Of a stretch of 64,000 nucleotides of DNA, positions 18,701 through 26,541 are shown in pieces. Position 1 is the stretch's first letter; each line of letters opens with the position of its first letter. The DNA lies in contig CBDHDJ010000002.1 in NCBI GenBank assembly GCA_965261645.1, positions 496,001 to 560,000 of the forward strand. The letters are read 5' to 3'. Source of the stretch: CBDHDJ01 sp965261645. Lineage in GTDB: Bacteria; Pseudomonadota; Alphaproteobacteria; SHVV01. The position numbers and the translations under genes were made by a program. A model generated the notes under the pieces. It saw only the letters and a program-made list of their open reading frames with translations. It was not told the DNA's origin and did not search any database.

Positions 18701-18979
18701 CCGATGGACAACAATGCCGGGGAGCGGGCGCTCCGCGGGCCGGTCATCGGGCGCCGATTGAGCTTCGGTTCCAACAGCGAGGACGGCGCGAAGTTCACCG
18801 CGATCATGTACTCCGTCATCGGCACGCTCTCGATGAACGGTGTCGACGTGCTGCGCTGGCTGGAGGCATGGTTGAAGGCCTGCGCGAAGAATGGCGGCAA
18901 ACCGCCGGACGACCTGTCCCCGTGGCTGCCCTGGACGATGAGCGAGGAGCGCAGGCGCAAGTTCTCGGCGCAGGAATGA
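12709..18979 (+). CDS. IS66-family transposase TnpC with long coiled-coil, interrupted by two group II introns
   Basis: Exon 1 is 12709-14319 (537 codons) and exon 2 is 18152-18979 (275 codons plus TGA); spliced, they give 812 residues, about 300 more than a typical TnpC. Residues ~25-360 are almost continuous coiled coil with repeated units (RLRKALERSQGQKDEV, RLGKALERTQKQKDTI). Then come the IS66 parts: zinc finger CSCCGKPY...GCDC, HADETGW (first Asp) ending exactly at the intron, RVQEFRDNGRSSRAWLW after it, VVCDRYSAYRAL (second Asp), CWAHQRRDF, and MDNNAGERALRGPVIGRR (Glu). The exon junction TGG/CGG keeps the frame. Activity therefore depends on splicing. The 3' end overlaps the next gene as ATGA. 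Confidence 0.85.
14320..16235 (+). mobile_element. Group II intron, copy 1 (1,916 bp)
   Basis: Starts GAGCGCC (consensus GUGYG, so one deviation) directly after the TGG codon of exon 1 and ends ACCGCGAT. Domain V lies at about 16164-16196: AGC triad in GAGCCGTG, closing strand GCACGGATCT with a two-base bulge. Domain VI follows (16197-16232) with a GC-rich stem and a candidate branch-point A in CCTACCGC. A reverse transcriptase ORF sits in the domain IV position. The next intron copy begins at the very next base. The insertion point is just after the codon stretch for DETGW of the transposase. Confidence 0.85.
14678..16153 (+). CDS. Group II intron reverse transcriptase/maturase (LtrA-type), copy 1
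   Basis: 491 residues. RT fingers-palm blocks: LKKDAAAGADGMTW (RT1), RVNIPKPDGGTRPLGV (RT2), YGFRPGCGAHDALDAL (RT3), ADIRGFFDHVSRDWL (RT4), RGTPQGSVISPILANIYLH (RT5), IIVRYADDFVVGF with catalytic YADD (RT6-5), and LGKPETLDFLGF (RT7). The maturase X domain follows (LGQVLDGWLNYFAVPTSYRYL). There is no C-terminal HNH endonuclease domain, so target priming would rely on the replication fork or other nicks. AAAGGAGG lies about 14 bases before the ATG. It promotes splicing and reverse splicing of its own intron. Confidence 0.93.
   Translation: MTNGMEKSDSGVVAMKSANKGRPVPAEPMERRTEPKGNLESQSMRRTQDRESVSQAADRIRQFVQREPRERLTALLHHVTVDALRWAFFALKKDAAAGADGMTWGMYEGGLEGRLAALHDRVHSGAYRATPSRRVNIPKPDGGTRPLGVAAIEDKIVQKAVAEIILTPIYEAEFLGFSYGFRPGCGAHDALDALAVGIERRKINWIADADIRGFFDHVSRDWLVRFLEHRIGDKRVIRLISKWLHVGVMENGEWRDNMRGTPQGSVISPILANIYLHYVLDLWFQKKWRSHEVKGDTIIVRYADDFVVGFQHKQDAERFLRDLKERLGRFELELHPDKTRLIEFGRFATENRQRRGLGKPETLDFLGFTHYCAKDRKGRFQLGRKPVSKRMARTLKRIKEELRRRMHDGVNQTARWLGQVLDGWLNYFAVPTSYRYLGRFVQRLKVLWLRTLRRRSQKDRYSGDRMERLTAKYWPTLEIRHPWPSQRFAVN
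16236..18151 (+). mobile_element. Group II intron, copy 2 (1,916 bp), abutting copy 1
   Basis: Same length and boundaries as copy 1 (GAGCGCC to ACCGCGAT), beginning at the base after copy 1 ends. Domain V at about 18080-18112, domain VI to 18148. The only difference found between the two ORFs is C at 15680 against A at 17596 (His versus Asn). Exon 2 of the transposase resumes at 18152 with CGGGTACAG. Confidence 0.85.
16594..18069 (+). CDS. Group II intron reverse transcriptase/maturase, copy 2
   Basis: Identical to the protein at 14678-16153 except that LELHPDK reads LELNPDK, just before RT7. YADD, X domain and the absence of an HNH endonuclease are the same. Both copies look intact. Confidence 0.93.
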   Translation: MTNGMEKSDSGVVAMKSANKGRPVPAEPMERRTEPKGNLESQSMRRTQDRESVSQAADRIRQFVQREPRERLTALLHHVTVDALRWAFFALKKDAAAGADGMTWGMYEGGLEGRLAALHDRVHSGAYRATPSRRVNIPKPDGGTRPLGVAAIEDKIVQKAVAEIILTPIYEAEFLGFSYGFRPGCGAHDALDALAVGIERRKINWIADADIRGFFDHVSRDWLVRFLEHRIGDKRVIRLISKWLHVGVMENGEWRDNMRGTPQGSVISPILANIYLHYVLDLWFQKKWRSHEVKGDTIIVRYADDFVVGFQHKQDAERFLRDLKERLGRFELELNPDKTRLIEFGRFATENRQRRGLGKPETLDFLGFTHYCAKDRKGRFQLGRKPVSKRMARTLKRIKEELRRRMHDGVNQTARWLGQVLDGWLNYFAVPTSYRYLGRFVQRLKVLWLRTLRRRSQKDRYSGDRMERLTAKYWPTLEIRHPWPSQRFAVN

Positions 18980-19857
18980 CCGGCACGATCGAGTGCCGGT
19001 ACTACGGCCGCAACTTCACCGCCGACGAGATGGCGCTGATGCGCGCCCTGATCGCCGCCGATCCGCCGCCCACCCGGGCCGCCCTGTCCAGAGAGTTCTG
19101 CCGGCGCGTCGGCTGGCTCAAGCCCGATGGCGACCTCAAGGACATGATGGCTAAGGTGACCATGCTGGCCATGCACCGCGACGGTGTGATCGTTCTGCCG
19201 CCGCCGAAGGGACGGCAGGGCCGGCCCAAGCCCATCTTCTTCGGGCCTGACACCGAGCCGCCGCTGTTCCCGGCCCCGACCGCCCTCGACGAGGTTCGCC
19301 CGCTCGACTTCCGCACCGTCGTGCGCGGCACCCGCGAAGGCAGGCTGTGGAACGAGTTCGTCGCCCGCTACCACTACCTCGGATACAAGCCCCTGGTCGG
19401 CGCCCAGATGCGCTACGCCGTCCATGACCGCAACGGCTGGCCTCTGGCCATGCTCGGCTTCTCCACCGCCGCCTGGAAGCTCGCCCCGCGCGACAACTTC
19501 ATCGGATGGACCCCCGAGCTGCGCGGGAAGAACCTGCCGCTGGTGGTCGACAACCCACGCTTCCTTATCCTGCCCTGGGTCGAGATCCCGAACCTGGGAT
19601 CGCACATCCTCGCCATCGTGCGCCGACGCCTGCCCGAGGATTGGACGGCGCGCTACAACATCACGCCCGTGCTCATCGAGACCTTCGTCGAGACCCCGCG
19701 CTACACCGGCGCCGTCTACAGGGCCTCGGGCTGGACCCGCGTCGGGACCACCCAGGGGCGCGGGCGCTACGACACGCATATGAAACGGGCCGAGCCCAGG
19801 AAGGACATCTGGCTGCGGCCACTCAGGCGAGACTGGAAGCGGACACTCAATCGCTGA
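18976..19857 (+). CDS. DUF4338 (DruA-like) protein of the IS66-like transposon
   Basis: 293-residue protein starting at an ATG that overlaps the transposase TGA, so translation is probably coupled. Conserved family features: WNEFVARYHYLGYKPLVG, MRYAVHDRNGWPLAMLGF, AAWKLAPRDNFIGWTPE, LPLVVDNPRFLILPWVEI, LGSHILAIVRRRLPEDW, PVLIETFVETPRYTGAVY, RASGWTRVGTTQGRGR. The same domain is DruA of Druantia defence systems, but DruB-DruE are absent and the gene sits inside a transposon, so a role in transposition or target choice is more likely here (inference). Its last ~30 codons form part of the right 126-bp inverted repeat. Confidence 0.82.
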   Translation: MTGTIECRYYGRNFTADEMALMRALIAADPPPTRAALSREFCRRVGWLKPDGDLKDMMAKVTMLAMHRDGVIVLPPPKGRQGRPKPIFFGPDTEPPLFPAPTALDEVRPLDFRTVVRGTREGRLWNEFVARYHYLGYKPLVGAQMRYAVHDRNGWPLAMLGFSTAAWKLAPRDNFIGWTPELRGKNLPLVVDNPRFLILPWVEIPNLGSHILAIVRRRLPEDWTARYNITPVLIETFVETPRYTGAVYRASGWTRVGTTQGRGRYDTHMKRAEPRKDIWLRPLRRDWKRTLNR

Positions 19858-19888
19858 AATCTCCATCACCTGAGAACGGAAGGATTAC
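19763..19888. repeat. Right 126-bp terminal inverted repeat of the IS66-like transposon
   Basis: Partner of 12534-12659. Includes the DUF4338 gene 3' end from codon ~263 to the stop at 19857, then 31 non-coding bases ending GGATTAC. Three mismatches against the left copy. Confidence 0.9.
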
Positions 19889-20026
19889 GTCTTCGAAGAT
19901 TACGACGCCATCATTGAGGCCGGTTGCCAAGCCTGGAACAAGCTCATCAATCAGCCCGAAACAATCATGTCCATCGGATCGAGAGAGTGGGCTCAAAAAG
20001 GTCGATAATTCCCGCCCTTGGTATTA
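19889..20026 (+). pseudogene. 3' tail of an IS630 type-2 transposase
   Basis: Encodes VFEDYDAIIEAGCQAWNKLI and ETIMSIGSREW, matching the last ~40 residues of the IS630 transposase at 37319-38382, followed by a recognisable right end (TTGGTA). Everything upstream has been replaced by the IS66-like element. Non-functional. Confidence 0.8.
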
Positions 20027-20315
20027 CGCGTCCGAATTCTATGAGGACACCGGTACCTATGACGGTGTGATTGACGGCAAGATCAGCTTGCCTGGAATGC
20101 CTCGAGACTCCCCGGAAGACCGTGTGGAAGACACCCTGCGACGGTTACCATTGACGTGGTGACGAGCCGCTTGAGTTGCAATGCGCAGTGGCGCGCCGTC
20201 GCGAGCCTGTACCGTTCGTCCGGTCGTTCGCGTCGCTATTGACCCCTTCGGGACGATGAAGGCTTATAGCTTCATGCTGAATCACCGGACCTGATCGTGG
20301 ATCACGGGCGCATAA
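20027..20315. other. Unassigned stretch between IS630 tail and IS-A copy 2
   Basis: An open frame up to 20162 encodes SEFYEDTGTYDGVIDGKI and RVEDTLRRLPLTW, with no start and no recognised family; it may be the remnant of a host gene. The rest (20163-20315) shows no gene, RNA or repeat that I can identify. Confidence 0.3.
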
Positions 20316-21155
20316 CAGCCCGTTGATTAAGTGGCTTTTTCCGGCTCTCACTCCCAGATGAGGAATGCGGCGGCGAAAGCCGTCTGGCCGCTTTGCGAGC
20401 CCCCCCGTGCCACCAGCATGGCCCCGGTGGGCGTGAGCAGAACGAAAATACCGCCATATCCGCCCGCCACGGCCTCCCGCGGGGTGCCGGCGCCGATGAG
20501 CTGGCGCATCAGTAACGATAGATTGTGGCCGGCGACGTGGAGCAGGTATCGCTTGTGCACATTCTCTCGCCCGCGCAGCCAGGTTCGTCGCATGCCGCCA
20601 CGATCGAGGTTGTGGGCAAAGCAGCGCTCGACGATCTCGGCGCGCAGCTTGAAGGCCTCGCGGGCGACCCCGGACTTGAGCCGCGCACGGTTATTGGTGA
20701 CCGCGCGCCGCGCCGCCTCATCACCGTGCCAGCGCGAAAAGCCGGTCTGCTTGGGCGCCGCGATCCGGGTCTTCCAGGGACTGTCGTTCAGAGCCCTCAA
20801 GACCGCCCGTGAGTGATAACCTTTGTCGGCGACGCATTCGGCCGGGTCCTCCGATGTCGGTGCCGCATCCACCGCCTCGAGGTTTGCCTCGGCCTTCGCC
20901 AGGGTCTTGGAAAGCGTCGTGGTGTCGCCCTCATCGGCCGGGTGCAGCTCGGCCGCCACCACCGCGCCGGTGTCCAGATCCACCGCGTGCTCGGGCTTGT
21001 AGGCCAGATGCGTCGTGCCGTCCTTCATCTTGGTGATCTTGGCCTCGGGGTCGCTCTTCGAAACCCAATCCGTGTTGGAAAGCTTCTTGCCCTTGCGCTT
21101 CCGGTCCAGACGCGCCAGGTCCTCGGCCGTGGGTGTCTCGACCCCGCTTTCCCGT

Positions 21156-22547
21156 GAGCTATGGCCGAGAGTGGGTGACGGGCTGAGAGAAGGAGGTGGC
21201 GTATCGTGGGGGGTGACGAAGCCTCCCGGTCTCCAAGCAAGGAGTGATACGCCATGACGGAAGATAGTGTTGTCGCGCTGCACCATCCAGGGGTGACGGC
21301 CGATCCGCTGACCGAAGTACTCCGCGCCGGAGCTCGCGAGCTCCTGGCACGAGCCATTGAAGCGGAGGTTGCCGCCGTGCTGGCGGCGCATGAACATCTG
21401 AAGACCGAAGACGGCCGCCGGCGCCTGGTGCGTCATGGCCACGGGCCGGAACGGGCGATCCTGACTGGCATTGGTCCTGTGTCTGTGCGGCGCCCGAAGG
21501 TCCGGGACCGTGGCAGCGTCGGAGGAGAGCGCATCCGTTTCACGTCGGCCATTCTGCCCCGTTTCGCGCGGCGGACGCGGTCGCTGGATGCGGTTTTGCC
21601 GACGCTCTACCTTCGTGGCGTGTCCAGCGGGGACTTCCAGGAGGCGCTGGAGGCGTTGCTCGGCAAGGACGCCTCTGGCTTGTCGGCGCAGGTGATCGGC
21701 CGCCTGAAGGCGGAGTGGGAGGCCGAGCACGAGCGCTGGCGCCGGCGCGACCTGTCGGCCCGACGCTACGTCTACATGTGGGCCGATGGCATCTATCTCC
21801 AGGGTCGGCTGGAGGACGAGAAGCAATGCATTCTGGTCCTCATCGGCGCCACGCCGGAGGGACGCAAGGAACTCGTGGGCTTCCAGGCGGGGGTGCGAGA
21901 GAGCGCCCAGAGCTGGCGTGAGTTGCTGGCATGCCTGCGCGGGCGCGGGCTCACGATTGGTCCCGAGCTCGCCATCGGCGATGGCGCTCTGGGCTTCTGG
22001 AAGGCGCTGGAGGAGATCTTTCCCGACACCCGCCGCCAGCGCTGCTGGGTCCACAAGACAGCCAATGTCTTGAACAAGCTGCCGAAGTCGCGACAAACGG
22101 CCGCCAAAGCTGCCCTGCATGATATCTGGATGGCGGATGGCCGCGCCGAGGCCGAGAGGGCGATGAATACTTTCGCCGCCAAGTACGACGCCAAATACCC
22201 CCAAGCCGTCGCCTGCTTGACAAAGGACCGCGACGCCTTGCTGGCCTTCTACGACTTCCCGGCCGAGCACTGGCGGCATATCAGGACGACCAATCCAATC
22301 GAAAGCGTCTTCGCTACCGTCCGCCACCGCACCGTGCGCACCAAGGGCTGCTTGTCTCACGGGACAACTCTGGCCATGGTCTTCAAGCTGATCACCACCG
22401 CCAGCAAGACCTGGCGGCGGCTCATGGGAAACAATCAGTTGCCCAAGGTCATCGAAGGTGTGAGATTCAAAGACGGTATGCAGATCGACGAAACCAAAAC
22501 TCGCGCCGCCGCCTGATCACGCCGTCACCCAAAATCGGGCATAACTC
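21156..22547 (+). mobile_element. IS256-family element type B, copy 1 (1,392 bp)
   Basis: Ends GAGCTATGGCCGAGAGTGGG and, reversed, GAGTTATGCCCGATTTTGGG. Target duplication CTTTCCCG at 21147-21154 and 22548-22555; the next base differs (T against G). The second copy at 30442-31833 has exactly the same length. Confidence 0.9.
21254..22516 (+). CDS. IS256-family transposase (type B, copy 1)
   Basis: 420 residues from MTEDSVVALHHPG. Catalytic landmarks: YVYMWADGIYLQGRL (first Asp), AIGDGALGFWKALEEI (second Asp), RQRCWVHKTANVLNKLPK, NPIESVFATVRHRTVRTKG (Glu). Differs from copy 2 at one visible residue (PKVRDRG here, PKVLDRG there). Intact. Confidence 0.92.
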   Translation: MTEDSVVALHHPGVTADPLTEVLRAGARELLARAIEAEVAAVLAAHEHLKTEDGRRRLVRHGHGPERAILTGIGPVSVRRPKVRDRGSVGGERIRFTSAILPRFARRTRSLDAVLPTLYLRGVSSGDFQEALEALLGKDASGLSAQVIGRLKAEWEAEHERWRRRDLSARRYVYMWADGIYLQGRLEDEKQCILVLIGATPEGRKELVGFQAGVRESAQSWRELLACLRGRGLTIGPELAIGDGALGFWKALEEIFPDTRRQRCWVHKTANVLNKLPKSRQTAAKAALHDIWMADGRAEAERAMNTFAAKYDAKYPQAVACLTKDRDALLAFYDFPAEHWRHIRTTNPIESVFATVRHRTVRTKGCLSHGTTLAMVFKLITTASKTWRRLMGNNQLPKVIEGVRFKDGMQIDETKTRAAA

Positions 22548-23168
22548 CTTTCCCGGGCCAGGCGCTCCAGCATCTCCCGGTAGCCTTCGCCGTTGTCGCG
22601 CCGCACGATGTTCCGCAGCGCCGCGTTGGCCTCCATGGTCGAGGCATCGACGCCGATGCGCTCGCCCTTGATCAGCCCCGCCTCGGCGATCAGCACCAGA
22701 ACCCAGTCGAAGACCGCCGCGTGGACTTCATGGGGCAGGCGCGTGCGGCTCCGTGACAGCCAGGAATGGTCCGGTACCCGATCACGGCTCCCCAGTCGCA
22801 GGAACGCCCGCAGCGAAAGCGAGTCCGAGCAGCGCCACTCCAGACCGCGCTCGCTGTCGATGCCCTCAAAGTAGCCCACCAGGTGCATCCGGAAATAGCG
22901 CCCGGGCGGCACCGAGGGCGCGCCCATCCGGACCGCGTAATAAGGCCGGCAGCTCGCCTCGGCAAAGGCGTCGAAGCCGCCCTCGATCAGCACCGACTGC
23001 AAGCGGTCATAAAACACATGACCCGGAGAGCGCGGCATCTCCGACCAGCTCACCATCAGGTCCCCCTGACCATCCTTCTGCCGTCCCATCGCCATCGGCA
23101 AATCCCCCTGCAAATCAGGGAACCAGAGAATCAGACGGCGCCGACTTAATCAACGGGCTGTTAAAGGC

Positions 23169-24060
23169 TTCGGGATCAGGATCCTGCCTTCGGGCAAGAA
23201 AAGCTACTTCCTGCAAACGCAACACGAAAGACGACGCCGCTGGACGAAGATCGGCGATGCCGACGCAATGCCCGAGGCCGAGGCCCGGTCGCAAGGCGAT
23301 CATTGTTGGCGGGTATCAGGAAAGGGCGGGAGAGTATCCCTGATTTACCGGCGGGTATCGCTTTCGAGGCGGTAGCCGACGAGGTGTTCTCCTATTACCG
23401 GAGGCACTGGAAACCGCGCACGTTTGCCGTCAACCTGAACTACTACCAGAACAATATTCTGCCCTGGTTCAAGGGGCGGCCGGTCGCCAGCATTACGCGG
23501 CGGAAGGTGCTGGAATGGTTCGACTCTCTTCACGCGAAGCCTGCCTCGGCGAACCGGTCGCTGCCGGTGCTATCGGTCATCCTGCGGCAGGCCGAGGTGT
23601 ACGGATACCGGCCAGAGGACAGCAACCCTTGCAAAGACATCAAGCGCTACCGCCGCCGCGCTCGGGAACGCTTCCTGTCGCCGGATGAGATCCGCCGCGT
23701 CGTCGAGGTTCTGAACCGGTATGACGGAACGCGCCCGTTCCAGGTGGCCGTTATCCGCCTGTTGTTACTGGCGGGGTGCCGAAAAGGCGAACTGCTGACA
23801 CTCAAATGGCAGGATTACCGGGAAGGCAAACTGTTCCTGCGGGATAGCAAATCGGGGCCGCGCACGGTCTGGCTATCGTCTGCCACACGGGAGGTTCTGG
23901 ACCGGGTGCCCAGGAAAAACGAATGGGTCTTTCCTTCGCCTTATCGGTACGCGGGGCATCTGGCGGAGATCACCGATTTCTGGCAGGAGGTGCGAGCGGA
24001 AGCCGGCTTGCACGAAGTCCGGGTGCACGATCTCAGGCACACTTGTGCATCAATTTCTAC
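23169..24060 (+). pseudogene. Tyrosine-type phage/island integrase, frameshifted and truncated
   Basis: Remnant of an integrase of the DUF4102 type. The arm-binding start (GFGIRILPSGKKSYFLQTQ, WTKIGDADAMPEAEARSQ) lies in one frame to about 23295; the core continues in another frame from about 23303 (LAGIRKGRESIPDLPAGI). Core-binding domain: HWKPRTFAVNLNYYQNNIL. Catalytic: LLLLAGCRKGELLTLKW (Arg), HDLRHTCASI (His-x-x-Arg). The last His/Trp and the Tyr nucleophile are gone because IS5 copy 3 begins at CTAG 24060. The missing N-terminus was removed at the IS-A boundary. No attachment site can be placed. Confidence 0.8.
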
Positions 24061-24082
24061 TAGCAGGCTGCTGAAAAAGTCA

Positions 24083-24244
24083 TCATTGCCGGGCCTTGAA
24101 CTCGGATTCATCGCCGAAATGAAATGAGATTTCGTGTCTTAGGGTGAAACCGTCTTCAATCTCGACCGATCCGATGCCCTGGGCTTCATCCAGTTCGATG
24201 ATCTGCCACTTTGCGGTCAGCGGCGTGCCGGCATCGCCCGTCAT
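24083..24244 (-). CDS. Small accessory ORF of the IS5 element (53 aa), copy 3
   Basis: Same 53-codon frame as at 4456-4617, with the ATGA overlap to the transposase stop. Confidence 0.42.
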   Translation of the reverse strand: MTGDAGTPLTAKWQIIELDEAQGIGSVEIEDGFTLRHEISFHFGDESEFKARQ

Positions 24245-25377
24245 GTTGGCGCCTCCGCCAGCAGTCTGGGTAGTCGGACGAGGTTGTAGGCGGCCAAGGC
24301 CAGGGTGAACGAAGCGTCGACCCGGTGGCGGCCCCGGAATTTGGTCTTGCTCAATCCCGCGCTCGTCTTGACCCAGCCGAAGACCTCCTCGATGCGCTTA
24401 CGGCAACGTTGGCTGACGCCGTAACCGGGATGGCGCGTCGTGCGCCCGTCTATCTTGGTCTTGCGCCGCTTGCCGGTCTTGGTGACGTGGTCCTGGACGG
24501 CGATATGGGGGGTCACCTTGCGGTGCCGCAGTTCCTCGACAAAATCCGCGACGTCAAAACCCTTGTCCCCGCCCACCGTGATCCGACGCGGGCCGCCTCT
24601 ACTCTCCACCGGGCGATGCCTGTCGATCAGATCAAGGGCGGCTTCGCGTTCCGCCGTGCCCGACGCAATGGTCACGCCGCCGCCGACTGCCAGACCATGG
24701 CGGTTCTCCGTCAGCGCATGGCCCATGTAACACAGCTTGCTTTCCCGGCCATTACCCTTGCGATAAAGCCGGGCGTCCGGATCAGTGGTGCTTGCATGGG
24801 TCGCGTTCGAGCGTTTCTCGCCATGAAAATCCCGCTCGGCGTTGCGCCCCGATCCCCCGTCGCCATCGTCCTCACCTTTGGGACGAAAGCTCTTCATCGA
24901 CGCCCAGGCCTCGATCAATGTTCCGTCTACCGAAAAATGATCCCGGCTCAATAGTCCCCGTACCTTGTGGTGCTGGATAACCCCCGCAAGCAGCTGCGCC
25001 GAAACCTCCGCCTCCAGAAGACGGTCCCGGTTGTGGCAGAACGCGCTGGCGTCCCACACGCCATCGTCCAGCCCAAGCCCCACAAACCAGCGAAACAGCA
25101 TGTTGAAGTTTAGCTGCTCCATCAGCTGACGCTCCGAGCGGATCGAATAAAACACCTGCAACAGTAACGCTCGAAGAAGCTTCTCCGGCGGGATCGATGG
25201 GCGACCCATGTGGGAATAAAGCGTCTCGAACTCCGAAGATAGAGACCCCAATACGTCGTTCACGATCTCACGGATCAGACGCAGCGGATGATCATCCGGA
25301 ACACGCTCTTCCAGGTCTACGTAGCTGAATAAATTGCCACTGCTTTGATCTCGACCCCGCATGCCATCCTCCATCAC
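24241..25377 (-). CDS. IS5-family transposase, copy 3
   Basis: 378 residues, indistinguishable by eye from copy 1 (GRDQSSGN, LIEAWASM). Full DDE set present. Confidence 0.92.
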   Translation of the reverse strand: MMEDGMRGRDQSSGNLFSYVDLEERVPDDHPLRLIREIVNDVLGSLSSEFETLYSHMGRPSIPPEKLLRALLLQVFYSIRSERQLMEQLNFNMLFRWFVGLGLDDGVWDASAFCHNRDRLLEAEVSAQLLAGVIQHHKVRGLLSRDHFSVDGTLIEAWASMKSFRPKGEDDGDGGSGRNAERDFHGEKRSNATHASTTDPDARLYRKGNGRESKLCYMGHALTENRHGLAVGGGVTIASGTAEREAALDLIDRHRPVESRGGPRRITVGGDKGFDVADFVEELRHRKVTPHIAVQDHVTKTGKRRKTKIDGRTTRHPGYGVSQRCRKRIEEVFGWVKTSAGLSKTKFRGRHRVDASFTLALAAYNLVRLPRLLAEAPT

Positions 25378-25439
25378 CCGAAGGAATCACAGAATCATGT
25401 CACAACTGCAAATGCGAGGACTTTTTCAGCAGCCTGCTA

Positions 25440-26503
25440 GAGCGTTTTCCTATCATTTGCGGTCATAGCCGGCAGCAGCGAAGTAGTTTTCGCATTCCGT
25501 TGGTGTGAAGGTGTCGATGCCTTGGGCGATGGCGTCCCAGAGGTCATCGACGGTTCGGGCGGCGGTCTTTTTGAGGAAAGCCTTGAGCTTGGAGAAGGCC
25601 ATTTCAATGGGGTTAAAGTCAGGGCTGTAGGGCGGCAGGAAGCGCAACTCTGCCGCGGCGACTTCGATGGCCGTGCGCACGGCGATGGGTTTGTGGGCGG
25701 GTAAGTTATCCATCACCACGATATCGCCGGGTTTGAGCGTCGGGACCAAGACCTGCTCCACATAAGCGAGGAAGGCGGCACCATGCATGGCACCGTCGAG
25801 CACCATGGGCGCGGTCATGCCTTCAAGGCGGAGCGCGCCAACGAAGGTCGTCGTCTTCCAGTGTCCATGAGGCACCGGTGCTTGGCAACGCTCGCCCCGT
25901 GGCGCCCGGCCGTAACGCCGGGCCATCTTGGTCGAAGCGCCGGTCTCGTCAATGAACACCAGCCGCTCGGGCTTCAGATCGGGTTGGGCGTCGAACCAGG
26001 CCTGCCGGCGGCGCAGGACGTCAGCTCGCTGTTGCTCGCAGGCGTGCGCGGTTTTTTTTGAACGTCATGCCGTGCCGGTCGAGCAGCCGCCAGACCGTGC
26101 TTTGGGCCACCGTCAAGCCATGCCCCGCGTCCAGGTGTGCCGCGATCTCGCCCAAGGTGATGTCCGGCGTCTCGTCAACCAGCGCCAGGATTTCCTCGGC
26201 ATGGGCCTCAATCCGGTGCGAGCGGTGGTCACCGCCTTGCGGCCTAGGCCCGACATCGCCCGTCCGCCGCCACCGATTCACCCATTTGATCGCCGTTGAT
26301 CGCCGTCGAGGCCGCAACCCCGAAGCGGCGCGCCGCCGAGCGCCGCGACAGGCCGCTGTCAACCGCCGATACAAGCCGTTCTCGAAGATCATTGGAAAGA
26401 GGTTTCGTCATGCAGGCTGGCCTCCTCCACCAGCCCACATCTTGAATCAGAAATTCGATCCCATGGGAATCCCAAAAAGAATCCGTCAGCTCAGAAAATG
26501 CTC
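25440..26503 (-). mobile_element. IS630-family element type 1, copy 2 (1,064 bp)
   Basis: Inverted relative to copy 1. TA at 25438-25439 and 26504-26505; ends GAGCGTTTTCC and, reversed, GAGCATTTTCT. Same length as copy 1. Confidence 0.87.
25453..26411 (-). pseudogene. IS630-family transposase type 1, copy 2, with the same 10-bp duplication
   Basis: Carries the identical tandem CGGCGATCAA duplication (26286-26305, minus strand) and the A8 shift site (26052-26059). The catalytic part differs from copy 1 by one visible residue (KKTAARTVDDL against KKTATRTVDDL). The shared defect means the two copies descend from an already broken parent or were mobilised in trans. Confidence 0.8.
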
Positions 26504-26541
26504 TAACCTACGGTTATTGATGATGTTTTTTTTCTTCCATC

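Larger units (their letters stand above)
12534..19888 (+). mobile_element. IS66-like transposon with DruA-type partner gene and tandem group II introns (7,355 bp)
   Basis: Ends begin GTAATCC, matching the GTAA terminus of IS66 elements, and form a 126-bp inverted repeat (12534-12659 and 19763-19888). Cargo in order: a coiled-coil IS66 transposase gene split by two group II introns, then a DUF4338 gene overlapping it as ATGA. Without the introns the element would be 3,523 bp. The flanks differ (IS1595 on the left, an IS630 tail on the right) and give no 8-bp duplication, so a deletion or recombination happened next to it after insertion. No TnpA or TnpB (the usual IS66 accessory genes) are present. 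Confidence 0.82.
20348..23095 (-). pseudogene. IS-A transposase, copy 2, split by IS256
   Basis: The N-terminal fragment (22548-23095) reads through YYAVRMGAPSVPPGRYF to EMLERLARE; the C-terminal fragment (20348-21154) resumes ESGVETPTAEDLARLDRK and ends AFLIWE. Removing the IS256 and one CTTTCCCG restores the same frame as copies 3 and 4. Inactive as it stands. Confidence 0.87.
20316..23160 (-). mobile_element. IS-A copy 2, interrupted by an IS256
   Basis: Same 17-bp CAGCCCGTTGATTAAGT ends as the other IS-A copies; flanks ATAA and TTAA. The IS256 at 21156-22547 sits in the transposase gene with duplicated CTTTCCCG. Confidence 0.87.
24064..25436 (-). mobile_element. IS5-family element, copy 3 (1,373 bp)
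   Basis: Ends CAGGCTGCTGAAAAAGTC on both sides, flanked by CTAG at 24060-24063 and 25437-25440. The right CTAG again contains the TA and first G of an adjoining IS630. Confidence 0.9.

Noticed and set aside
18976..19857. A complete Druantia anti-phage system
   Set aside because: Only the DruA-type domain is present; no DruB, DruC, DruD or DruE gene (including the large helicase) lies nearby, and the gene is inside a transposon.
20348..22360. A 670-codon minus-strand frame spanning IS-A and IS256
   Set aside because: The N-terminal half is antisense to the IS256 transposase; only the C-terminal part is the genuine IS-A transposase fragment.
24060..26505. The missing C-terminus of the integrase beyond IS5 copy 3
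   Set aside because: Sequence after the IS5 is an IS630 and then unrelated DNA; no Tyr-recombinase motif resumes.
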